From NCBI GenBank assembly GCA_005881085.1, contig VBGU01000035.1, positions 1 to 7,332 of the forward strand: a DNA stretch of 7,332 bases. The letters run 5' to 3'. The DNA is from Chloroflexota bacterium (lineage in GTDB: Bacteria > Chloroflexota > Limnocylindria > P2-11E). Each line of letters starts with the position of its first letter. The first letter of the stretch is position 1. Shown here piece by piece: positions 1-5,763 of the stretch. The notes beneath the pieces are model-generated. The model saw only the letters and a program-made list of their open reading frames with translations. It made no database searches and had not been told where the DNA came from. A program made the position numbers and the translations under genes.

Positions 1-1050
1 CTTGACCTCGATCTTGTACTGGATCCGTCGCAGGAACGCTTCATCCACCAGCGAAGAGGGCGTGCGGTTCGTCGCGAAGACAAGGAGCACGTCGAACGGG
101 ACCTCGATCTTTCGGCCGTCGGAGAGCGTGAGGAAGTCGACGTCGCGGTCGAGCGGGACGATCCAGCGGTTGAGGAGCATCTCTGGCGACGCGCGCTGCC
201 GTCCGAAGTCGTCGATGAGCAGCACGCCGCCGCTCGCCTTCATCTGGAAGGGCGCCTCGTGCACCTTCGAGTTCGCGTCGAATGTCAGGTCGAGGTCTTC
301 GAGCGTCAGCTCGCCACCGACCTCCACGAACGGACGCGCGATCGGGACCCAGCGTCGGTCGAACCGCGCATCGAGCGCGACGAGCGGGCGATGGCGCGAT
401 GGGTCGAAGACCCGAATGATCTGCTGACCGACGAGGATCGCGTATGGCAGGACGATGCTCCCGCGGAGCATCGTCGCGAGGGTCTCCGCGATCGAGGACT
501 TCCCGGTGCCGGGAGGTCCGAAGAGGAAGATCGAGCGCCCGCTGTTGATCGCGGGACCGAGCTGGCGAAGAGTTTTCTCGGGAAGGACGAGATGGTGGAG
601 CGCCTTGCGGATCTCGTCGAAGGTGACCTGCATGCTGCCGATGGACTGCGCGCGAACGCGATTGACGTACGCGGGTAGCGGGACTGGCGCGGCCCCGACG
701 TAGCCGTTCTTGGCGAACGCTTCGCGCGCGCGCTCCTGGCCTTTCGCGGAGATCACGTAGATGTAGGTCGCCGCCGCCGTCCCCGAGCTGCCCTTGACCT
801 CGACGAGGTGCTCCGCCTTGAGGAACTCGAGGATGGCGAGGAGGATCTTGGCGAGCGGCAGGCAGATCACGTCGGCCAGGTCGGCCGCGGTCGCCTGGCC
901 CTTTTGGTAAAGGATCTTCAGGACGAGGTCGGCGATGAAAGCCTGGGTGAGACCGGTCTCCTCGATCGCGACCGGGGCGATCGGGGCGGGAGCCTCCGCG
1001 GATGATGTCGCGGCCGGTGCCAGTTGGGGCACGCGCTCCAGTAATGCCAT
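1..1050 (-). CDS. Winged-helix + AAA+ (MoxR-like) ATPase, C-terminus cut off by window edge
   Basis: This is an open minus-strand frame of 350 codons with no stop before the left edge. Residues about 34-115 form a winged-helix-like domain, and residues about 120-350 are the AAA+ core. The core shows Walker A GPPGTGKS (178-185), Walker B VLLIDDFG (276-283), a sensor-1 region FATNRTP (325-331) and an arginine-rich FLRRIQYK segment (339-346). The block GRQRASPEMLLNRWIVPLDR (284-303) is typical of a widespread but poorly characterised ATPase family with this N-terminal domain. From memory of that family, roughly 100 C-terminal residues are missing here. The ATG at 1050 is supported by GGGAG ten bases upstream. 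Family members probably use ATP hydrolysis to remodel protein partners in the cytoplasm; the substrate is unknown. The gene diverges from the riboswitch leader on the other strand. Confidence 0.9.
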   Translation of the reverse strand, partial: MALLERVPQLAPAATSSAEAPAPIAPVAIEETGLTQAFIADLVLKILYQKGQATAADLADVICLPLAKILLAILEFLKAEHLVEVKGSSGTAAATYIYVISAKGQERAREAFAKNGYVGAAPVPLPAYVNRVRAQSIGSMQVTFDEIRKALHHLVLPEKTLRQLGPAINSGRSIFLFGPPGTGKSSIAETLATMLRGSIVLPYAILVGQQIIRVFDPSRHRPLVALDARFDRRWVPIARPFVEVGGELTLEDLDLTFDANSKVHEAPFQMKASGGVLLIDDFGRQRASPEMLLNRWIVPLDRDVDFLTLSDGRKIEVPFDVLLVFATNRTPSSLVDEAFLRRIQYKIEVK

Positions 1051-1183
1051 CTTCACAACACTCCCGCTCGTCTGTTTAGCGTTCGGTGAGTTTAGGGGTG
1101 GCCGGTCTCCCCTCTATGGGGGAAATCGTTTCAATCAGTAACGGGCGATGCGGTCGGCGTGATGGGCCCCGCTACCATTGGCC
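1051..1183. other. Divergent intergenic leader between the ATPase gene and the riboswitch
   Basis: This non-coding stretch must hold the outward promoter of the ATPase gene (minus) and the promoter of the riboswitch transcript (plus). On the minus strand TAAACT (1094-1089) could be a -10 element, but no convincing -35 lies at the right distance. A small inverted repeat TCCCC/GGGGA (1108-1112 and 1119-1123) and a stronger one, TGGGCC/GGCCCA (1163-1168 and 1180-1185), are visible. No plus-strand promoter can be assigned with confidence. Confidence 0.5.
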
Positions 1184-1185
1184 CA
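1163..1185 (+). repeat. Inverted repeat immediately 5' of the riboswitch aptamer
   Basis: TGGGCC (1163-1168) and GGCCCA (1180-1185) are perfect complements separated by 11 bases. In RNA they would form a 6-bp hairpin ending two bases before the proposed P1 5' strand of the riboswitch. It could be an upstream stabilising stem, part of a lineage-specific extension of the aptamer, or a DNA operator. The sequence alone does not decide between these. Confidence 0.5.
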
Positions 1186-1294
1186 CGGCCTAATCCATCA
1201 GGAGCGGGGAAACCACCACCGGGGCGAAACCTGCGCACGCAGGACGGGCGCTAAGCACGCCGCCCGAGCCCGACAGCTAACCTCGCAGGCTCCG
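1184..1294 (+). promoter_or_regulatory. Cyclic-di-AMP riboswitch (ydaO/yuaA class)
   Basis: Several conserved blocks of the ydaO/yuaA aptamer occur in the right order. They are TAATC (1191-1195), AGGAGCGGGGA (1200-1210), GGGGCGAAAC (1221-1230; family usually GGGGTGAATC) and the hallmark 3' block GACAGCTAACCTCG (1272-1285). GCCT (1188-1191) and AGGC (1287-1290) can close P1. Peripheral stems CCTGCG/CGCAGG (1230-1243) and CGGGCG/CGCCCG (1245-1250 with 1261-1266) fit the expected helices. Members of this class bind cyclic-di-AMP and usually lower expression of the gene downstream, often cell-wall hydrolases or potassium and osmolyte transporters. Here the only downstream gene is a 50-residue zinc-ribbon protein 25 bases away. 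The identification rests on motif matches recalled by eye, not on a covariance-model score; exact ends are approximate. Confidence 0.88.
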
Positions 1295-1311
1295 CGTGAT
1301 CACCGCGGAGG
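1290..1311 (+). promoter_or_regulatory. Ribosome-binding-site-sequestering hairpin, probable riboswitch expression platform
   Basis: CTCCGCG (1290-1296) and CGCGGAG (1304-1310) are perfect 7-base complements around a 7-base loop. The 3' arm contains most of the Shine-Dalgarno GGAGG (1307-1311), which lies 7 bases before the ATG at 1319. The 5' arm begins at C1290, the last clear base of riboswitch P1 (U1291 could add a wobble pair). The hairpin therefore abuts and slightly overlaps the aptamer's closing helix. There is no T-run, so this looks like translational control rather than an intrinsic terminator. Whether ligand favours or opposes the hairpin is inference. Confidence 0.7.
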
Positions 1312-1318
1312 TCTCGCA

Positions 1319-1471
1319 ATGTTGGGAATCCTCGAGCGAATCTTCTTCTATCAGTGCGCGTGCTGCGACAAGTCGGTCCCATTCGGGCGCTACATGGACG
1401 GCGCGTACTACTGCCTCGAATGCTCTCGCGGGGAGCACCGTCACGCCGGCTGGGGTAGCAAAGCCGCTTAG
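1319..1471 (+). CDS. 50-residue double-CXXC zinc-ribbon-like microprotein under riboswitch control
   Basis: The product is a 50-residue protein with two knuckles, C13-X2-C16 and C32-X2-C35, separated by 15 residues. This is a typical four-cysteine zinc-ribbon spacing. C15 adjoins C16, and two histidines (H40, H42) follow the second knuckle. No signal peptide or membrane segment is apparent, although the first ten residues are amphipathic to hydrophobic. The ATG at 1319 is chosen because GGAGG (1307-1311) sits 7 bases upstream. The longer in-frame extension to 1178 would run through the riboswitch. I recognise no named family and no characterised function. The stop codon overlaps the stop of the convergent phosphotransferase-like gene by 4 bases. 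Being the sole gene behind a cyclic-di-AMP riboswitch suggests a role in envelope or osmotic homeostasis, but that is inference. Confidence 0.8.
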   Translation: MLGILERIFFYQCACCDKSVPFGRYMDGAYYCLECSRGEHRHAGWGSKAA

Positions 1472-3987
1472 ACCGCGGCCACTTCTTTTGCCACCGTTCC
1501 GGCTGAGCCGTCGACCGTGACGTGCTCGCCCGTCGCGATGCGACCGGTGGCGTCGGGCACTCCGACGACGGCGGGGATGCCGTATTCGCGCGCGACGACG
1601 GCGCCGTGCGACATCATCCCGCCCATCTCCATGACCAGGGCGCCCGCGGTCAGAAAGAGCGGCGTCCAGCCCGGATCTGTCGACGGAGCAACGAGAACCT
1701 CCCCAGGTTCGAGCCGCGCGCCGACCGGCGAGAGGATCACGCGAGCGATCCCGCGCGCGATCCCCGGAGAAGCCGGCGTCCCGCGGATCCCGCCGGCCGT
1801 CGCCGCGGGCAGCTCGGTCTCCGCGTCGGTGCCATCGGAGAGAAGCACGCGCGGGACATGACGACGGCCTTGCTCGCGCCGATAGAGCGCGCGGCGGTCA
1901 ACAACGGTCCGGCGCAGGTCTTCGCCAGCGATCGCGTGGCGCAGCTCAGGCAAGGTCAGGAAGAACGCGTCGTCGGCCGCGTCGAGCAGTCCCCGTTCGG
2001 CGAGCTCCGCTCCCACCGGCGCGATGAGCGCGTGGCCGAGTGCGAAGACACGCATGATCTGGAATTTCGGTTGCTCGCGCAGACCGCCGAGGAGCCGGAC
2101 CCGCCCCAGAAGGAAGCGCAGGATCGCGCGACGCGGGCCGTGGACGCGCGACGCGAGCGTTTTGATCATTGCCTCCGCCTCGCGCGCACCGCGCGCGAAC
2201 TGCACGTCCGGTGCGGTGGCCTCATCACCCAGCCGGAGATAGTTCGCGATCGCCCCGAGCAGATGCGCTGGATCTTCGGACCAGCGCTTCACTCCCAGAT
2301 CGATCTCCGCGATCGCGCGGTGCCCGTAGCGTTCGAGAAAAGCGGCTAGCTGCTTTTGGAGCTGGGCCGGGAGTGTTCCGGCACGGTACTGCGCCGAGAG
2401 CTCGGCGGGAGGCCGCGTGCGCAGAGCATCGCGCGACGCTGGATCCTCGCGCGCGGCCCGCGCGATCTCCCAGAGCCCGAGGTCCATCTCGGTCGTGGGG
2501 TTGTAAGGCAAACCGCGAAGCACGGTCTGCAGCTCGCCCGGTCGCGCGCGGCCGCCGAGCACGCGGCCCGCGAGCGCGTAGCTCAGCACGCCGGGGATCA
2601 CGATGCCGACCAAGCGGGGAAAGAACCGCGGTGGGAAGGTGAGGATGAGCTGCTCATACGCGTCGAGCCGCTCGGCGGATGTTTCCGGAATGCGAACGCT
2701 CGAAATAGCTCGATCAAGCTCGGCCAGCACTCTCTTTCGCGTGGCGTCCGGTCGCAGCATCGTGCGCACCGCGCTCTGCGGCGCACCGGTGCGGAGAGCT
2801 GCGGCGAGGGTCAGCAGGCGGGAGCGCGACGCCGATCCGTGCGGTCGCAAACGCGGGTCGTCGAGAAGCTTCGTGAAGATCGCCTTGCTTCGAAACTCCA
2901 TCACGTTCATAACGCGAGGAGGTAGCTCTCTTCCGAACGGATCGCGGAGCACGGGCGTCAGGTCGATGAACACGCGCAGTCCTGATTCGGCGTAGATCGA
3001 CGCGCCCGCAGCCGGATCTCGGACCGGCCGCCCGAACGCCGTCGCGAAAGCGGAGCTCAGGAGCCGGAACGTCTGCAGGCCCAAAGGCGTGAACGGATCG
3101 AACACGCCCTGCGCGACGTTCGCCGAGAAGTACACGCGTAGATCGTTCTCGTCGTCGGGTGCGTTCGGCGGAAGCGGGTACAGCGTGGTTATGTCGCGCG
3201 ACTGCACGATCCAGAGCTTCCCCGCCCTGTCAATTGCCCACTCGATGTCCTGCGGACGGCCGAAGTGCTCCTCGATCCGCGCTCCGAGCGCGGCGATTTC
3301 GCGGAGCTGCGCGTCGCTCAGGATGTCGCCGCGTCGCTCGAGGACCGCGCCGGATCGGGTGTTCACGACAAAGTGGTCGGGGTTCACTGATCCCGAAACG
3401 AGCTGCTCGCCCAAGCCCCGAACCGCTTCGATCGCAGCGCGCTTGCGGCGGCCGGTTATGGGATCGGCGGTGAAGAGCACACCCGCACTCTCCGCATCGA
3501 CCATCCGCTGCACGACCACCGCGAGCCGAAGGCCTTCCGTCGGCACGTCGTGGGTCTGGCGGTACGTGACAGCGCGGTCGTTCCAGAGCGACGCCCAGCA
3601 CTTGCGCACCGCGTCGAGGACGGCGTCTTCGCCGGAGACGCCGAGCATCGTGTCCTGCTGGCCGGCGAAGCTCGCATCGGGCAGGTCCTCGGCCGTCGCC
3701 GACGAACGGACCGCGACCGCCGTCGCGCCGAGGGCCCGGTACGCGTCGCGGACCGCCTCGGCGATCCCTGCGGGGACAGGCGACGCGGCGAGACGCACGC
3801 GCGCGGTCGCGGGCGTTTCTCCCGTCACACCGGCGGCCTCAGCGGCGAGCGCGTACGCCGCGGTCGTGATGACGAACCCGTCCGGCACTGGAAACTGAGC
3901 GCGCCGCAGCTCGCCGAGGTTGGCGCCCTTGCCGCCTGCTTCGGGCAGATCCGCGGCGGTCAGCTCATCAAGCGACCGAACGAGCAC
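1468..3987 (-). CDS. PEP synthase/rifampicin phosphotransferase-like dikinase
   Basis: The 839-residue protein follows the three-part layout of rifampicin phosphotransferases. An ATP-grasp, PEP/pyruvate-dikinase-type N-terminal domain occupies about 1-265, with GGKGANLGEL (18-27), VRSSATAEDLPDASFAGQQD (93-112) and a closing LWIVQSRDIT (258-267). A helical middle domain spans about 285-720. A C-terminal swivelling phosphohistidine domain spans about 735-835, with GGMMSHGAVVAREYGIPAVV (789-808); His794 should be the phosphate carrier. The middle-domain motif AEIDLGVKRWSEDP (560-573) closely resembles the rifampicin-phosphotransferase signature. PEP synthases proper carry a further C-terminal PEP/pyruvate barrel, which is absent. 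Family enzymes use ATP, releasing AMP and phosphate, to phosphorylate a small molecule through the histidine. The true substrate here is unknown; rifampicin is a possibility rather than a conclusion. The start is GTG without a clear Shine-Dalgarno sequence. The gene is divergent from the lipoprotein and convergent with the microprotein. Confidence 0.9.
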   Translation of the reverse strand: MLVRSLDELTAADLPEAGGKGANLGELRRAQFPVPDGFVITTAAYALAAEAAGVTGETPATARVRLAASPVPAGIAEAVRDAYRALGATAVAVRSSATAEDLPDASFAGQQDTMLGVSGEDAVLDAVRKCWASLWNDRAVTYRQTHDVPTEGLRLAVVVQRMVDAESAGVLFTADPITGRRKRAAIEAVRGLGEQLVSGSVNPDHFVVNTRSGAVLERRGDILSDAQLREIAALGARIEEHFGRPQDIEWAIDRAGKLWIVQSRDITTLYPLPPNAPDDENDLRVYFSANVAQGVFDPFTPLGLQTFRLLSSAFATAFGRPVRDPAAGASIYAESGLRVFIDLTPVLRDPFGRELPPRVMNVMEFRSKAIFTKLLDDPRLRPHGSASRSRLLTLAAALRTGAPQSAVRTMLRPDATRKRVLAELDRAISSVRIPETSAERLDAYEQLILTFPPRFFPRLVGIVIPGVLSYALAGRVLGGRARPGELQTVLRGLPYNPTTEMDLGLWEIARAAREDPASRDALRTRPPAELSAQYRAGTLPAQLQKQLAAFLERYGHRAIAEIDLGVKRWSEDPAHLLGAIANYLRLGDEATAPDVQFARGAREAEAMIKTLASRVHGPRRAILRFLLGRVRLLGGLREQPKFQIMRVFALGHALIAPVGAELAERGLLDAADDAFFLTLPELRHAIAGEDLRRTVVDRRALYRREQGRRHVPRVLLSDGTDAETELPAATAGGIRGTPASPGIARGIARVILSPVGARLEPGEVLVAPSTDPGWTPLFLTAGALVMEMGGMMSHGAVVAREYGIPAVVGVPDATGRIATGEHVTVDGSAGTVAKEVAAV

Positions 3988-3999
3988 CAGCCGATGCTA
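3987..3999 (-). promoter_or_regulatory. Possible leaderless -10 element for the phosphotransferase-like gene
   Basis: On the minus strand TAGCAT (3999-3994) resembles a -10 hexamer, and its expected transcription start falls at the GTG initiation codon (3987). Together with the lack of a Shine-Dalgarno sequence, this would fit a leaderless mRNA. No recognisable -35 is present at 16-18 bases, so the call is tentative. Confidence 0.3.
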
Positions 4000-4040
4000 G
4001 GCCGCATCGAAACATCTGCGGCTCCCGAACGTCATAGCGT

Positions 4041-5132
4041 TTGGTGATCCGGCGCGCATTGGTCATCGGCGCAGCGCTCCTACTCGTCTCGTGCGGCACT
4101 CGTCTCGAGGACGAGCAGGGCGGCGCGGGTACCGGTCGTGAAGCCGTACGCCCGAGCGAACCGACGATCGCGTACATCCAGGTCGGCGCGGATCCGATCG
4201 TTCGCGAGGATCGGCCCGCCTACCTGCGCTTCCCCGGAGATGCACCGGTCCGGCTCGGGGACGGCCAGCAGTTCGCGACCGCGGGACCGGAGACGGTTCT
4301 CTTCGAGCGATTCGACGGCCACGTCCAGGCGTATCACGTCGCGCGGGCTCCGACGCTCATTTACGAGCGAATGAACCAGGGCGGACCTCCACGCGGGATC
4401 GCGTTCGGCGATGAGATCTATGAGATCCAGCACGGCCGGCTCATGGCGACGAACGGACACGGTGCGACGCGTGAAGTTAGCGTGCCCCCGGCGATCCCCG
4501 GCCCTTCGGTCTCTTGCGGGTACGAAAAGTCAATCGTCCTTGATCCGAAGGCATCGGTGGTCTGGGGCCTCGCGACGATCGGGGCGCACCTTTTTGCATT
4601 CTCGGCGACGCCGGCCAACGGCGCGGTCTTCGATCTGACAGATGGTCGCCGCTTGGATCTCCTTGGTAGCGGGCCGGCGATCGCGATGGCCGCCGGGACC
4701 GACGGCAAGCTAGACGCGATCACTGCGGAGCAAGAGTGTGGATCTCATCAGCTGATCGTGCGGCGGATCGATCCAATCACTATGCGCGAGGAAGCTTCGA
4801 TCGTTACTGCGAGAACCTTTCCGTTCGACCGGATCGAGCTTGTCTCCAGCACTGCCGGGACCACATATGCCCACCTCGTCACAGCTACCGGTGCCGAGTT
4901 CCTCCGCGTCGATACGCGATCGGTGACGCCGGTCGCATTGCCGCCAGACAGCGGTCTCATGACCAGCGCCGCACCCGACGGGTCGATCTGGCTGTTCGGC
5001 GGACGGGCGCGCAACGCCCTCAGCCGATTCGACCCAGCGACCGGCCGGGTCGACCGCGTCCCCGCCGCAGACGCGCCGGATGGCGCGTTTGTCGACGCCG
5101 TCGTGTTTCCGAGCGTCGGCGACGGTCGCTAG
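4041..5132 (+). CDS. Lipoprotein of unknown function, possible beta-propeller
   Basis: The N-terminus is a classic lipoprotein signal: basic residues R4-R5, a hydrophobic run from 6 to 16, and the lipobox LVSC with Cys18 as the lipidation site. The mature protein should be exported and anchored to the membrane. The roughly 345-residue mature part is rich in short beta-prone repeats, such as APDGSIWLFGGRARNALSRF (311-330) with FDPATGRVDRV (330-340) following. These look like blades of a beta-propeller, but I recognise no specific family or catalytic motif. Only two other cysteines are present (C159, C233), so a disulfide is possible in this exported protein. Consecutive TTG (4041) and GTG (4044) codons are both possible starts; no Shine-Dalgarno sequence is seen. 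It faces away from the phosphotransferase-like gene across 53 bases. Confidence 0.8.
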   Translation: MVIRRALVIGAALLLVSCGTRLEDEQGGAGTGREAVRPSEPTIAYIQVGADPIVREDRPAYLRFPGDAPVRLGDGQQFATAGPETVLFERFDGHVQAYHVARAPTLIYERMNQGGPPRGIAFGDEIYEIQHGRLMATNGHGATREVSVPPAIPGPSVSCGYEKSIVLDPKASVVWGLATIGAHLFAFSATPANGAVFDLTDGRRLDLLGSGPAIAMAAGTDGKLDAITAEQECGSHQLIVRRIDPITMREEASIVTARTFPFDRIELVSSTAGTTYAHLVTATGAEFLRVDTRSVTPVALPPDSGLMTSAAPDGSIWLFGGRARNALSRFDPATGRVDRVPAADAPDGAFVDAVVFPSVGDGR

Positions 5133-5146
5133 GCGCCCACGTTGGT

Positions 5147-5185
5147 GCGCAGTTTACATGCGCGACTCGTGCATTTAAACTGCGC
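5147..5185. repeat. 39-bp near-perfect palindrome, candidate operator
   Basis: The outer arms GCGCAGTTTA (5147-5156) and TAAACTGCGC (5176-5185) are perfect 10-base complements. The inner part continues with ATGC (5158-5161) against GCAT (5171-5174) and closes on a three-base centre at 5165-5167. Overall 17 of 19 base pairs are complementary; the exceptions are 5157/5175 and 5162/5170. The palindrome lies between the lipoprotein stop and the nucleotidyltransferase start. There is no downstream T-run, so an operator bound by a dimeric regulator is more likely than an intrinsic terminator. The winged-helix product of the same operon is the natural candidate ligand. Confidence 0.8.
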
Positions 5186-5188
5186 GGT
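5153..5188 (+). promoter_or_regulatory. Promoter of the nucleotidyltransferase operon, embedded in the palindrome
   Basis: TTTACA (5153-5158, five of six to TTGACA) and TAAACT (5176-5181, four of six to TATAAT) are separated by exactly 17 bases. The predicted transcription start near 5188 is directly beside the GTG at 5189, so the message would be leaderless or nearly so. This agrees with the lack of a Shine-Dalgarno sequence there. Each hexamer sits largely in one arm of the palindrome, so a protein bound there would block RNA polymerase. Confidence 0.6.
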
Positions 5189-5763
5189 GTGGATGAATCA
5201 CGCGAGACGTTTGAAGGACCGCTAGCCGCTCTCGGCCAACTCTTGGAGGAGCGCGGCTGCGCTATGAGTTGTACGCCGTTGGCGGCGGGGCGTTGCAGCT
5301 TCTGGGTCTAATCACTCGCCCAACGCGCGATATCGATATCGCTGGCAGGGTGGAGGGAGACCGCATCCTGCCCATGGCGACCTTGCCCCCGCCGTTGGCG
5401 CAGGCGATCGAGGACACGGCTCGTGTGTTCCGCATCTCACCGCAATGGGTCAATACAGGCCCGCGGTCGTTGCTGGACCTGGGTCTGCCGAACGGCGCGA
5501 TCGACCGCGCGCATCGGCGCCAGTGGGGCGGCCTCGTCCTCAAGATCGCCGACCGGCGCGACCAGATCTTCTTCAAGCTTTATGCCGCTACTGATCAAGG
5601 CCCACGGAGCAAGCACTTCGAGGACCTCCGACGGCTCCAGCCGACGACTGCAGAACTGCGCGATGCTGCCGCGTGGGCGCAGACGCATGATCCCAGTGAA
5701 GGGTTCGGGGCCGAACTTCGCGCCGCTCTCCACGATCTCGGAGTCGCCGATGGCAAACGTTAG
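5189..5763 (+). CDS. DUF6036-type nucleotidyltransferase (candidate toxin), with apparent frame break near 5257
   Basis: The reconstructed product is about 191 residues. The polymerase-beta-type nucleotidyltransferase signature is clear: AVGGGALQLLG (30-40) followed by RPTRDIDI (44-51) with the metal-binding Asp48 and Asp50. Downstream, the segments FFKLYAATDQGPRSKHFEDL and AAAWAQTHDPSEGFGAEL look typical of DUF6036 proteins. Relatives such as AbiEii/MenA-type enzymes transfer nucleotides to RNA or protein targets and can act as toxins; the substrate here is unknown. The expected first helix (residues 1-23, containing LAALGQLLEERG) is encoded from GTG 5189. The catalytic part from residue 24 onward is in the frame one base back. 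One extra C near 5257 would join them. The intact downstream frame alone has only CTG 5257, with GGAGGAG at 5245-5251, or TTG 5269 as a start. It overlaps the next gene by 14 bases, implying translational coupling. Confidence 0.8.

Noticed and set aside
2..703. Plus-strand open frames opposite the AAA+ ATPase
   Set aside because: The minus-strand frame contains Walker A, Walker B and sensor motifs; the opposite frames show only low-complexity GC-driven sequence.
1178..1318. N-terminal extension of the zinc microprotein in the same frame
   Set aside because: This stretch is fully explained by the riboswitch and its expression platform, and the ATG at 1319 has a well-placed Shine-Dalgarno sequence.
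1522..3898. Several long plus-strand open frames opposite the phosphotransferase-like gene
   Set aside because: They are arginine- and serine-rich translations typical of shadow frames in GC-rich DNA, with no recognisable domains, while the minus-strand frame has clear family motifs.
5147..5185. Palindrome as an intrinsic terminator for the lipoprotein gene
   Set aside because: There is no T-run after either arm, and the arms carry well-spaced promoter hexamers, so an operator/promoter reading is preferred. A terminator role is not fully excluded.
5264..5311. Short ORF from ATG 5264 behind GGAGGAG
   Set aside because: It would encode only 15 residues running over the nucleotidyltransferase active-site codons in the wrong frame. 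It is most likely the tail of the frame left behind by the frame break.
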